Positions 8,787 to 17,350 of a stretch of DNA of 64,000 nt are shown piece by piece; within the stretch, counting starts at the first letter, position 1; every line of letters begins with the position of its first letter. The position numbers and the translations under genes were made by a program. Origin of the DNA: Leyella stercorea (GTDB lineage: Bacteria; Bacteroidota; Bacteroidia; Bacteroidales; Bacteroidaceae); NCBI RefSeq assembly GCF_021531655.1, contig NZ_JADYUF010000009.1, positions 32,288-96,287 on the forward strand, given 5' to 3'. A model generated the notes under the pieces. The model was not told where the DNA came from. It saw only the letters and a list, made by a program, of their open reading frames with translations, and did not search any database.

Positions 8787-11700
8787 ATGGAAGATTTCAT
8801 TCACCTACACGTACATACCTATTACTCCATACTCGACGGACAATCGCCCGTGCAGAAACTTGTGGATAAAGCGGTAGCCAACGGCATGCGCGGCATGGCC
8901 ATAACCGACCACGGCAACATGTTCGGCGTGAAGGAATTGTATAACTACTGCAACAAGATAAACGGCAAACTGAAGGACGAGGGCAAAGAACCCTTCAAGC
9001 CCATATTCGGATGCGAGATGTATGTGGCTCACCGACGCAAATGCGACCGCGAAAAGGACCGCGGCGACATGGGCGGCTACCACCTTATAGTGCTCGCAAA
9101 GAACTATAACGGCTACAAAAACCTCATCAAGCTGGTGTCACGTGCATGGGTGGATGGTTATTATATGCGTCCTCGTACCGACCGCGAGGACTTGGAGCGA
9201 TATCACGAAGACCTTATTGTATGCTCGGCATGTATTGCCGGCGAAGTGCCCGCCAAGATTCTGAATGGCGACATGCAAGGAGCGCGCGAAGCAATTGAAT
9301 GGTATAAGCGCGTGTTTGGCGACGACTATTATCTGGAACTTCAACGTCACGAGGTGAAGGACCCGCATCAGCGTGCCAACCGCGAAACATTCCAGTTGCA
9401 ACAGCGTGCCAACAAGGAATTGATAGAGCTGTCGAAGGAGTATGGCATAAAGCTTGTCTGCACCAACGACTGCCACTTTGTCGACCAGGACAATGCCGAA
9501 GCCCACGACCACCTGCTGTGTCTGGCCACTGGCAAAGACCTTGATGACCCCAACCGTATGCTCTACTCCAAGCAGGAGTGGTTCAAGACGCGCGAAGAGA
9601 TGAACGAAATCTTCGCCGATGTGCCCGAAGCACTTTCTAATACACTTGAGATATTGGACAAGGTGGAGCCATACTCCATCGACCATGCGCCCATTATGCC
9701 TTTCTTCCCCATTCCTGCCGAATTCGGTAGTGAGGAAGAAACACGCAAGCGCATTACACCCGAAGAGCTGTTCCGCGAGTTTACAACCGACGAGAACGGC
9801 AACGACATCATGTCAGACGAAGAAGCCGAGAAGAAAATCAAGAAACTCGGCGGACTGGACAAGCTCTATCGTATCAAGTTTGAAGCCGACTATCTGGCCA
9901 AACTCGCATACGATGGTGCCAAGAAGTTGTATGGCGACCCGCTACCCGACGAAGTTTACGAGCGTGTGAAGTTCGAATTGCACATCATGAAGACCATGGG
10001 CTTCCCCGGTTACTTCCTTATTGTGCAGGATTTCATCAACTCTGCACGTGACAAACTTGGCGTAATGGTAGGCCCCGGACGTGGTTCGGCAGCCGGATCG
10101 GTTGTAGCCTATTGCTTGGGCATCACCAAGATTGACCCAATCAAGTACGACCTGCTTTTCGAACGATTCCTTAACCCCGACCGTATTTCTCTCCCTGATA
10201 TCGATACCGACTTCGATGACGACGGACGCGGCAAAGTGCTCGAATGGGTTGAGGACAAATACGGACACGACAAGGTTGCGCACATCATCACCTACGGCAC
10301 TATGGCCACGAAAAACTCTATCAAGGACGTGGCACGTGTGGAGAAATTGCCGCTCGATATAAGCAACCGTCTGTGCAAAGCCATCCCCGACAAGTTGCCC
10401 GACGGACTGAAGATGAACCTGCCCAACGCCATCAAGAGCGTACCTGAGCTGCGCGAAGCCGAAGCAAGTGCCAATCCCCAGATGGCAAACACCATAAAAT
10501 ATGCCAAGATGCTTGAGGGAACGGTGCGCGGAACGGGCATTCACGCCTGCGGAACCATTATCTGCCGCGACGCAATTTCGGATTGGGTGCCCGTGTCAAC
10601 AGCCGAAGACAAATCCGACCCAGGCCACAAGCTTCTTGCAACACAATACGACGGACACGTCATTGAGGAGACGGGACTTATCAAGATGGACTTCCTCGGA
10701 CTCTCCACCCTGTCTATAATGAAAGAGACAGTGGAGAACATCCGACTGACACACGGATTCACCGTCGACCTGGACACGATTCCTATCGACGACGAACTAA
10801 CATACAAACTCTATCAGGAGGGCCGCACCATCGGTACGTTCCAGTTTGAGTCGGCAGGTATGCAGAAGTATCTGCGCGAGCTGAAGCCCACGGTTTTCGA
10901 GGACCTCATTGCCATGAACGCCCTCTATCGTCCCGGTCCTATGGACTACATCCCGTCGTTCATTGCCCGTAAGAACGGTAAGGAAGAGATAAAGTACGAC
11001 ATCCCGTGCATGGAGAAGTACCTCAAGGACACCTACGGCATTACCGTCTATCAGGAGCAGGTGATGCTCCTCTCGCGCCAGCTTGCCAACTTCACCCGAG
11101 GCGAATCGGATGCCCTGCGTAAGGCAATGGGTAAGAAGAAGAAAGCTATCGTTGACGCAATGAAGCCTAAGTTTATCGAAGGCGGACAGAAGAACGGCCA
11201 CGACCCGAAAGTGCTTGAGAAGATCTGGGCCGACTGGGAGAAGTTCGCATCATACGCATTCAACAAGTCGCACGCCACATGCTACTCATGGGTGGCATAT
11301 CAGACAGCTTATCTGAAGGCACACTACCCTGCCGAATTTATGGCAGGCAACATGAGCCGATGCATCAACGACATCACGAAGATAACGAAGCTCATGTCCG
11401 AATGTCAGGCAATGGGCATACCGTGTCTCGGTCCTGACGTCAACGAGAGCCAGCGAAAGTTCTCTGCCAACAAGAAAGGCGAGGTACGATTCGGACTGTC
11501 TGCAATCAAGGGAATGGGCGATGCAGCTGCGGTGAACATCATAGCCGAGCGCGAGAAGAACGGACCATATAAAGATATATTCGACTTTATACAGCGTGTC
11601 AACCTCTCGGCGGTCAACCGCAAGGCCCTTGAATCGCTTGCTCTGAGCGGCGGATTCGACTCGTTCGGCATCAAGCGAGAGCAATACTTCGCCCAAAACG

Positions 11701-12527
11701 TCAAGGGCGACACCTTTATAGAGACAATTCTGCGCTACGGTCAGGTGTATCAGACCGAGCAATCGTCGATGCAGAACTCGCTGTTTGGCGACATGGGTGG
11801 CATAGAGATAACCACTCCGCCAGTGCCAAATTGCGAACCTTGGAGCACAATGGAGCTGCTCAAGAAGGAGCGCGAGCTCGTCGGCATATACCTGTCGGCA
11901 CATCCGCTCGATGACTATGCCGTAGTGCTCAACCATATGTGCAACCTCAAGTGCCCGCAAGTGGGCCGCGAGATGGACAAGAAAGACCTTGCCCGATACG
12001 AAGAACTCACGTTCGGAGGCATCGTTACAGCCGTGTCATCGCGCTGGACCAAGACCAACAAGCCCTTCGGAATAGTGACAATCGAAGACTTTGAGGGCGC
12101 AGGCGAAATAGCATTGTTCGGTGAAGAGTGGACAAAATGGCAGAGTATGCTGCAAGAGGAATATCCAGTGTACATCACGGCAAAGTGCCAGCAGCGTTTC
12201 CGCAACAATCCAGACGCCTACGATCTGGTGATAAAGAAGATAGAATTCCTTAGCGACGTGAAGGACAAGTCGATAGACAAGCTCACCATCTACATAGACT
12301 CCACACTGTTCAAGGACTCCAGCATCACCGACCTGCAGACCATGCTGCAAAGCAACAAAGGCCAGGTGCCGCTCTACTTCAACATACACGACACCGAGCA
12401 CAACACCAACATCGAGATGTACAGCAGCAAAGTGACAGTCGACGTCAACAAGCGGCTGCTCAACTTCCTCGACGATATGGACAAGCAGTCGGGCGAACTT
12501 CACAGCGTGCGCTACGCCATCAATTAG
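8787..12527 (+). CDS. dnaE: DNA polymerase III alpha subunit
   Basis: Replicative polymerase of 1246 residues. The N-terminal PHP domain starts at FIHLHVHTYYS. The polymerase palm carries LPDIDTDFDDDGR, with D471 and D473 as the catalytic pair, and KMDFLGLSTL with the third aspartate. GPGRGSAAGSVV and the helix-hairpin-helix region follow, and an OB fold lies near residues 1070-1140 (FGGIVTAVSSRWTK). Length matches Bacteroidetes DnaE. The start at 8787 gives MEDFIHLHVHT, the standard N terminus. trxA follows 75 bp downstream. Confidence 0.97.
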   Translation: MEDFIHLHVHTYYSILDGQSPVQKLVDKAVANGMRGMAITDHGNMFGVKELYNYCNKINGKLKDEGKEPFKPIFGCEMYVAHRRKCDREKDRGDMGGYHLIVLAKNYNGYKNLIKLVSRAWVDGYYMRPRTDREDLERYHEDLIVCSACIAGEVPAKILNGDMQGAREAIEWYKRVFGDDYYLELQRHEVKDPHQRANRETFQLQQRANKELIELSKEYGIKLVCTNDCHFVDQDNAEAHDHLLCLATGKDLDDPNRMLYSKQEWFKTREEMNEIFADVPEALSNTLEILDKVEPYSIDHAPIMPFFPIPAEFGSEEETRKRITPEELFREFTTDENGNDIMSDEEAEKKIKKLGGLDKLYRIKFEADYLAKLAYDGAKKLYGDPLPDEVYERVKFELHIMKTMGFPGYFLIVQDFINSARDKLGVMVGPGRGSAAGSVVAYCLGITKIDPIKYDLLFERFLNPDRISLPDIDTDFDDDGRGKVLEWVEDKYGHDKVAHIITYGTMATKNSIKDVARVEKLPLDISNRLCKAIPDKLPDGLKMNLPNAIKSVPELREAEASANPQMANTIKYAKMLEGTVRGTGIHACGTIICRDAISDWVPVSTAEDKSDPGHKLLATQYDGHVIEETGLIKMDFLGLSTLSIMKETVENIRLTHGFTVDLDTIPIDDELTYKLYQEGRTIGTFQFESAGMQKYLRELKPTVFEDLIAMNALYRPGPMDYIPSFIARKNGKEEIKYDIPCMEKYLKDTYGITVYQEQVMLLSRQLANFTRGESDALRKAMGKKKKAIVDAMKPKFIEGGQKNGHDPKVLEKIWADWEKFASYAFNKSHATCYSWVAYQTAYLKAHYPAEFMAGNMSRCINDITKITKLMSECQAMGIPCLGPDVNESQRKFSANKKGEVRFGLSAIKGMGDAAAVNIIAEREKNGPYKDIFDFIQRVNLSAVNRKALESLALSGGFDSFGIKREQYFAQNVKGDTFIETILRYGQVYQTEQSSMQNSLFGDMGGIEITTPPVPNCEPWSTMELLKKERELVGIYLSAHPLDDYAVVLNHMCNLKCPQVGREMDKKDLARYEELTFGGIVTAVSSRWTKTNKPFGIVTIEDFEGAGEIALFGEEWTKWQSMLQEEYPVYITAKCQQRFRNNPDAYDLVIKKIEFLSDVKDKSIDKLTIYIDSTLFKDSSITDLQTMLQSNKGQVPLYFNIHDTEHNTNIEMYSSKVTVDVNKRLLNFLDDMDKQSGELHSVRYAIN

Positions 12528-12602
12528 TCAGGACACAAGCAAGAATGGCACAGACTTTGATATTAATTATTCATTAACGACAATATTAAAAAACAAAAGA
12601 CA

Positions 12603-12917
12603 ATGGAAGTAAAGATTACAACCGAAAACATTGAGCAGTACAAGAGCGGCGAACTGCCGTTGGTAGTTGACCTTTGGGCTACATGGTGCGGTCCTTGCCG
12701 TATGATTGCCCCTATCGTTTCAAAGCTCGCCGAGGAATACGACGGCAAGATAGTAGTAGGCAAGTGCGACGTAGAGGAGAACGACGACGTAGCAGCCGAG
12801 TACCGCGTACGCAACATCCCTACACTGCTGTTCTTCAAGGGCGGCGAACTCGTAGGCAAGCACGTAGGTGCCATCACCGAGGGCGACCTTAAGGCAAAGT
12901 TCGACGAGCTTCTGTAA
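12603..12917 (+). CDS. trxA: Thioredoxin
   Basis: Cytoplasmic dithiol-disulfide reductase of 104 residues, standard size. The active site WCGPC is at residues 28-32, with the cis-proline loop NIPTLLFFKGG downstream and the buried aspartate in VVDLWATW. No signal peptide, so it is a general reductase that receives electrons from thioredoxin reductase. A strong terminator follows. Confidence 0.96.
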   Translation: MEVKITTENIEQYKSGELPLVVDLWATWCGPCRMIAPIVSKLAEEYDGKIVVGKCDVEENDDVAAEYRVRNIPTLLFFKGGELVGKHVGAITEGDLKAKFDELL

Positions 12918-12945
12918 GCCACTCCGAACTATATGACACTCCCTA

Positions 12946-13018
12946 AGAGGGTGTGCTACAACTGGAATGACCGGACTAAACGTTCCGGCAAATCCAGTAG
13001 TAGCACACCCTCTTTTTT
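12946..13018 (+). terminator. Strong multi-stem terminator after trxA
   Basis: AGAGGGTGTGCTAC (12946-12959) pairs perfectly with GTAGCACACCCTCT (13000-13013). Two inner stems, CTGGA/TCCAG and CCGGA/TCCGG, continue the fold, and six T follow. It ends the trxA transcript. Confidence 0.85.
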
Positions 13019-13044
13019 GTATATTGCCATCCAGCAAAAACGTC

Positions 13045-13122
13045 GTATCAAGGCATGATACGATCATTTCAAGGCACGATACGGTCATATCAAGGCTTGA
13101 TACGACCGTTTCAAGGCACACG
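13045..13122. repeat. 21 bp tandem repeat, four copies
   Basis: Units beginning TCAAGGCNNGATACG start at 13048, 13069, 13090 and 13111, exactly 21 bp apart, with a few substitutions and a degenerate last copy. Because 21 is a multiple of three, the tract reads through as heptapeptide repeats, but no gene start or leader supports coding. From here to about 13,330 I see no gene or clear signal. Confidence 0.85.
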
Positions 13123-13338
13123 ACAAAACCTTATATCACTATCCAGACATTAGTATCACGGTTGAAAAGGGACATGGTAACGTATTGCATACGTGCTTGG
13201 CATCTATCAAGAACACACGAAAAAGCCATGAGTGATATAGTGTAACCCTTTCTTTTCAAGTGCAATAATAAAATACAAGAAATAACGTTCTTCATAAAGA
13301 AAGGTTTTGTGCGATAATAGTTCAAGGACTAAAAACTC

Positions 13339-13346
13339 TACCTTTG
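13339..13346 (+). promoter_or_regulatory. Possible -7 element TACCTTTG
   Basis: Matches the Bacteroidetes -7 consensus about 95 bp before the small membrane protein gene, but no TTTG lies at the expected spacing upstream. Confidence 0.4.
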
Positions 13347-13440
13347 CATACTACAATAAATAACAACACGTTTAAGGTCGCAATTTGCGACCAGTCTAAA
13401 ACGGATGTCATAAAATGTGGAAACAAAATAACGAGACAAT

Positions 13441-13716
13441 ATGTTTGAGATAATAGGAGAAATAATCGTCAGATTCTTGCAAGGAATAGGCGCAATGGTG
13501 TTTAGGATTTTATGGTGGTTGTTCATAGAGGCCTTAGGCTCTGTATTCCGTTTCTTTTGGCTGAGGCTTTTTCTGCGCCGTCAAGTTTCTTTCGGTCAAG
13601 TATACTTTGAAATGGGACGAAAGCAAGAATCATTTGTAAAAAACTATGGCTGGGGATTACTGATTATAACGATTGTTTTGGTAGCTATTGGACTTTGTCA
13701 AAAATATAAATTGTAG
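13441..13716 (+). CDS. Small membrane protein of unknown function
   Basis: A 91-residue protein with two hydrophobic segments: about residues 2-40 (rich in I, F, W, with a possible break near residue 25) and residues 70-86 (GLLIITIVLVAIGLC). A short basic-aromatic loop lies between them. No known motif was recognised. It is isolated between repeat tracts, with a candidate -7 element upstream. Coding status rests on the plausible membrane topology and the lack of a competing frame. Confidence 0.55.
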   Translation: MFEIIGEIIVRFLQGIGAMVFRILWWLFIEALGSVFRFFWLRLFLRRQVSFGQVYFEMGRKQESFVKNYGWGLLIITIVLVAIGLCQKYKL

Positions 13717-13769
13717 AAATCATAAAGAAACGAAGGAAAGGCGATGACGACTCTTGCTTGATTACATTC

Positions 13770-13885
13770 GGAGGGCAAAAGGACTCCTTTTACAATGCAA
13801 AAGGATTACATTTGGAGGGCAAAAGGACTCCTTTTACAATGCAAAAGGACTACATTTGGAGGGCAAAAGGACTACATTTGAAAAG
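13770..13885. repeat. 44 bp tandem repeat of the AAAAGGACTCCTTTT family
   Basis: GGAGGGCAAAAGGACT starts at 13770, 13814 and 13858, exactly 44 bp apart; the third copy is partial. Each unit contains two half-units built around AAAAGGACTNC, so the underlying period is close to 22 bp. The same family occurs inverted at 24,950-25,053 and at 63,338-63,440. Confidence 0.88.
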
Positions 13886-13897
13886 GAGAAAGATTTT

Positions 13898-13932
13898 GCT
13901 ACCTCGCGAGGAAACAATCGCTACCTCGCGAG
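13898..13932. repeat. Two GCTACCTCGCGAG copies 22 bp apart
   Basis: GCTACCTCGCGAG begins at 13898 and again at 13920. Each contains the palindrome CTCGCGAG. The 22 bp spacing matches the period of the adjoining array. The pair lies just before the fba terminator. Confidence 0.7.
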
Positions 13933-13937
13933 AGAGC

Positions 13938-13969
13938 AAAAAAAAGCCCGAAACCAAACGGTTTCGGGC
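13938..13969 (-). terminator. Intrinsic terminator of fba
   Basis: On the minus strand GCCCGAAACC pairs with GGTTTCGGGC around a 4 nt loop, followed by eight T. It lies 20 bp after the fba stop. Confidence 0.9.
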
Positions 13970-13988
13970 GCAAACTATATAGTTTGTA

Positions 13989-14999
13989 TTAGTCGAGCTG
14001 AGCGAGCTTGTTGTCAGAACCGAGCACGTCAATGATCTTGTGCTTGTACATCTGCTCCATGAGGTCGCGAGCAGGACCGCAGTACTTACGTGGGTCGAAC
14101 TCACCTGGTTTGTCGTGGAATACCTTGCGAACAGCAGCGGTGAATGCGAGACGTGAGTCAGAGTCGATGTTGATCTTGCAAACTGCAGAAGCAGAAGCCT
14201 TGCGGAGCTGCTCCTCAGGAATACCAACAGCGTCAGGCAACTTGCCACCGTATTCGTTGATCATATCAACATACTCCTGAGGTACAGAAGAAGAACCGTG
14301 GAGAACGATTGGGAATCCAGGGAGCTTCTGCATGATCTCGTCGAGAACATCGAATGCCAATGGAGGAGGAACGAGCTTGCCAGTCTTCGGGTCGCGTGTG
14401 CACTGCTCCGGAGTGAACTTGTAAGCACCGTGTGAAGTACCGATAGAGATAGCCAATGAGTCAACACCAGTGCGGCTTGTGAAGTCGATAACCTCCTCAG
14501 GCTTTGTATAGTGGCATACGTCTGAAGAAACCTCATCCTCTACACCAGCCAATACACCGAGCTCACCCTCTACAGTTACGTCGAACTGATGAGCGTAGTC
14601 TACAACCTTCTTTGTAAGAGCGATGTTCTCCTCGTAAGGAAGAGCAGAACCGTCGATCATTACTGAAGAGAAGCCAAGGTCTACACAACTCTTGCAAAGC
14701 TCGAAGCTGTCACCGTGGTCAAGGTGAAGAACAATCTCAGGATGCTTGCAGCCAAGCTCCTTAGCGTACTCTACAGCACCCTCAGCCATGTAGCGGAGAA
14801 GAGTCTCGTTAGCATAGTTGCGTGCACCCTTAGATACCTGGAGGATAACCGGCGACTTCAGCTCTGAAGAAGCCTTGATGATAGCCTGAAGCTGCTCGAG
14901 GTTGTTGAAGTTGAATGCAGGGATTGCATAACCACCCTTGATGGCTCTTGCGAACATATCACGTGTGTTCACCAAGCCCAATTCTTTGTAGTTTACCAT
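13989..14999 (-). CDS. fba: Class II fructose-bisphosphate aldolase
   Basis: Cleaves fructose 1,6-bisphosphate to two triose phosphates in glycolysis (and the reverse in gluconeogenesis). The 336-residue protein has the class II zinc signatures: VLHLDHGDSFE, the segment VEGELGVLAGVED, AISIGTSHGAYK and LHGSSSVP, then INIDSDSR for phosphate binding. It stands alone with its own promoter (15046-15076) and terminator (13938-13969), away from tpiA and gpmI. Confidence 0.96.
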   Translation of the reverse strand: MVNYKELGLVNTRDMFARAIKGGYAIPAFNFNNLEQLQAIIKASSELKSPVILQVSKGARNYANETLLRYMAEGAVEYAKELGCKHPEIVLHLDHGDSFELCKSCVDLGFSSVMIDGSALPYEENIALTKKVVDYAHQFDVTVEGELGVLAGVEDEVSSDVCHYTKPEEVIDFTSRTGVDSLAISIGTSHGAYKFTPEQCTRDPKTGKLVPPPLAFDVLDEIMQKLPGFPIVLHGSSSVPQEYVDMINEYGGKLPDAVGIPEEQLRKASASAVCKINIDSDSRLAFTAAVRKVFHDKPGEFDPRKYCGPARDLMEQMYKHKIIDVLGSDNKLAQLD

Positions 15000-15045
15000 A
15001 ATTGTTTATTTGTTTTAAAAAAAACGTGTAATCTTTTTACATCTG

Positions 15046-15076
15046 CAAAGTTAACATTTTAATTTGTCACGACAAA
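15046..15076 (-). promoter_or_regulatory. Bacteroidetes promoter for fba
   Basis: On the minus strand TTTG (15076-15073), a 19 nt spacer and TAACTTTG (15053-15046) give a full consensus match, with a predicted start about 40 nt before the fba ATG. Confidence 0.85.
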
Positions 15077-15190
15077 GCATCGAAACGTTTTTTTATGTTT
15101 CCTTTACCTTACTGTTTCATTACATTCTGATTTTGTAATATTTACTTTACAAAAATATTAATATGCTAACCGTCCGTACGGCATACGCCT

Positions 15191-15204
15191 GGCTTTGTAA
15201 AGCC
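15191..15204. other. Small hairpin upstream of the glycosyltransferase cluster
   Basis: GGCTTTGTAAAGCC is a short palindrome about 45 bp before the first glycosyltransferase start. No consensus promoter for the cluster was found between 15,077 and 15,250. Confidence 0.4.
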
Positions 15205-15250
15205 GGACAACACAATATTAACAAGCAATGTGCGTTATGATTATATAATA

Positions 15251-16225
15251 ATGTATATGGCAATAAGTATGGATATCGTATGCTCTACCGACTGCTGCTA
15301 CGTCATGCAGACCGGAATAATGCTAACCTCGCTGTTCGAGAACAACCGCGAGGCAGACATACGTGTGCATGTGCTGCACAACGGCATCGACAGCAACAGC
15401 ATCATGCTGATTGAACGCATAGCATACGATTACGGACAGAAGATAAAGTTCTATCTTGTTGACGAGAGTCTTTTCAGCGCCTTTCCGATAGGCCGTGAAG
15501 GGCAGAACACTCATGTCGGAACGTCGTATGCTACATACTATCGGCTATTACTAAGCGAGCTGTTGCCTGACGATATCAACCGTGTATTGTATCTCGACGG
15601 CGACATAATCGTCACGGACAGCCTCAACGAACTGTGGGCTACCGACATGCACGACAAGGCTATAGCCGCCGTGCCCGACAGCTATAACAACAAGATTGAG
15701 CATTACAACCGGCTGCATTATCCGCAGCCGTTGGGCTACTTCAACGCCGGAGTGCTTCTCATCAACCTGGATTATTGGCGTGCCAACAATGTGGCTGATG
15801 CCTTCTGCCAATACGCTTCAGCACGCCCCGACTCTCTATATTGCCACGATCAGGACATTCTGAACTACGTTTTCCGTGAGTCAAAGATTACTCTTCCGTT
15901 GAGATACAATATGCTCAACGAGTATTGGTTTGACATACGCCACTCAGTTGTGTCATGGGAGTTTGACAATCAGATGCTTTACGGTCAGCAGCATCCCGCC
16001 ATCATACACTACACGGGGCTGCCCAAGCCATGGTTCAGCAACTGCCGCCATCCGATGAAGCGTGAATTCGAACGCTATCGTGCCATGAGCCCGTGGCGCG
16101 ACGTAAAGGAAAGGAAATGGCGGACGCTGAAATACTGTCTTGAACAAATGGCTGTACATACTGTTGTGGCACTCGGAATGCGCCCGCAAGAATACATTGA
16201 CGAAAACAAATACATAAGACTATGA
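15251..16225 (+). CDS. Glycosyltransferase family 8
   Basis: Retaining GT-A glycosyltransferase of LgtC/WaaJ type, about 324 residues from this start. Family marks are DIVCSTDCCYVMQTG near the N terminus (nucleotide binding), the metal-binding DGDIIV in VLYLDGDIIVTDSLNELW, FNAGVLLINLDYWR, and HDQDILN. Such enzymes add galactose or glucose to lipopolysaccharide or other surface glycans. First of a run of plus-strand glycan genes; its stop overlaps the next start as ATGA. ATGs at 15257 and 15269 are also possible starts. Confidence 0.85.
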   Translation: MYMAISMDIVCSTDCCYVMQTGIMLTSLFENNREADIRVHVLHNGIDSNSIMLIERIAYDYGQKIKFYLVDESLFSAFPIGREGQNTHVGTSYATYYRLLLSELLPDDINRVLYLDGDIIVTDSLNELWATDMHDKAIAAVPDSYNNKIEHYNRLHYPQPLGYFNAGVLLINLDYWRANNVADAFCQYASARPDSLYCHDQDILNYVFRESKITLPLRYNMLNEYWFDIRHSVVSWEFDNQMLYGQQHPAIIHYTGLPKPWFSNCRHPMKREFERYRAMSPWRDVKERKWRTLKYCLEQMAVHTVVALGMRPQEYIDENKYIRL

Positions 16226-17331
16226 AGATACTGTTGGTTGGCGAGTCGAGCATGTTGCACAACACGCTCAAGAAAGGACTCACAGAACGTGGCCATAAAG
16301 TCACGCTGATGTCCGACGGCAACGACTGGCACGACTCACCGCGCGATATTGACCTGCGCCGCAATATGCGTTGGGGCAAGCTGAGCGGTCTGCGAGTGCT
16401 GTGGAACATATTCTCCAATCTTCCGAAAGTGTGCGGCAACGACATTGTACAGCTTCATAACTACACTTTCGTGCCATTGATGGGCGGATGGAACCGGATA
16501 ATGTTCTGGTTCTTGAAACTCACCAACAGACGCATAGTAAAGGGCTGTTTCGCCGACGACCCGTTTCTGTTCGAGCGACAAGCGGCAGGAGTTCCAGCCT
16601 ATTCCGATACCTATTGGAACAATAAGCCACAGAATATGGAAGCCAACCGACAACGCATATTCGAGCACACACGTCCGCAATTCATACGTTGCTGGCACGA
16701 TGTGGCATACAATTCGGACGCTCTTGTGGCTTGCCTGTACGAGTATTGGCTCTGTTACAATACACCACGGTTTGCCAAACGGCTGCATTACATTCCGCTA
16801 CCGATGGAGATTCCACATGAGTCAAGCGCAAGAATCAAGGGAATGGGGCGCACTATAAAAGTGCTTGTAGGCATACAGCCCAAGCGCGACTACCTGAAAG
16901 GTGCCAAGCGCATAGCCTCTTTCGTAGAGTCTGTAGCCCTACGCCACCCAGGCAAAATAGAGATTAAGTATGTCGAGGGCGTGCCTTATGATGAATATAT
17001 GCACATGCTCGACGAGGCAGACGTGCTTGTCGACCAGCTATACAGCTACACTCCCTCAATGAACTCGCTCGCAGCAATGGCTCGCGGCACAGTTGTCATA
17101 GGTGGAGGCGAAGAAGCTTACTACAACTTTATAGGCGAATCCCAACTGCGCCCGATAATAAATGTACGCCCCGACATTAGCGACAGCGAGAACGAAGCAG
17201 CCATTGAGTGTGCCTTCTTCACCAAAGGAAAGCTTCAACAAATGTCGCGCCAAAGCATTGAATTCGTTCAGAAATATCACGACTACCGCCGTGTGGCAGA
17301 GCAGTACGAAAGACTGTACCGCTCGTTATAA
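16222..17331 (+). CDS. GT-B glycosyltransferase (GT4-like)
   Basis: The 369-residue protein begins MKILLVGESSMLHNTLKKGL, a typical GT-B N-terminal Rossmann start with a donor-independent glycine loop. The C-terminal half has a GT4-like acceptor/donor layout (VLVGIQPKRDYLKGA, DVLVDQLYSYTPSMNSLAAMARGTVVIGGGE). The start overlaps the previous stop by 4 bp, indicating translational coupling. The role is probably addition of a sugar to LPS or an exported glycan; donor and acceptor cannot be read. Confidence 0.75.
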   Translation: MKILLVGESSMLHNTLKKGLTERGHKVTLMSDGNDWHDSPRDIDLRRNMRWGKLSGLRVLWNIFSNLPKVCGNDIVQLHNYTFVPLMGGWNRIMFWFLKLTNRRIVKGCFADDPFLFERQAAGVPAYSDTYWNNKPQNMEANRQRIFEHTRPQFIRCWHDVAYNSDALVACLYEYWLCYNTPRFAKRLHYIPLPMEIPHESSARIKGMGRTIKVLVGIQPKRDYLKGAKRIASFVESVALRHPGKIEIKYVEGVPYDEYMHMLDEADVLVDQLYSYTPSMNSLAAMARGTVVIGGGEEAYYNFIGESQLRPIINVRPDISDSENEAAIECAFFTKGKLQQMSRQSIEFVQKYHDYRRVAEQYERLYRSL

Positions 17332-17350
17332 CATCTACTGTCATTTACGT

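Noticed and set aside
12967..13245. Frame with heptapeptide repeats (ISRHDT-like)
   Set aside because: It follows from a 21 bp DNA repeat that keeps frame; the first part lies inside the trxA terminator and there is no promoter.
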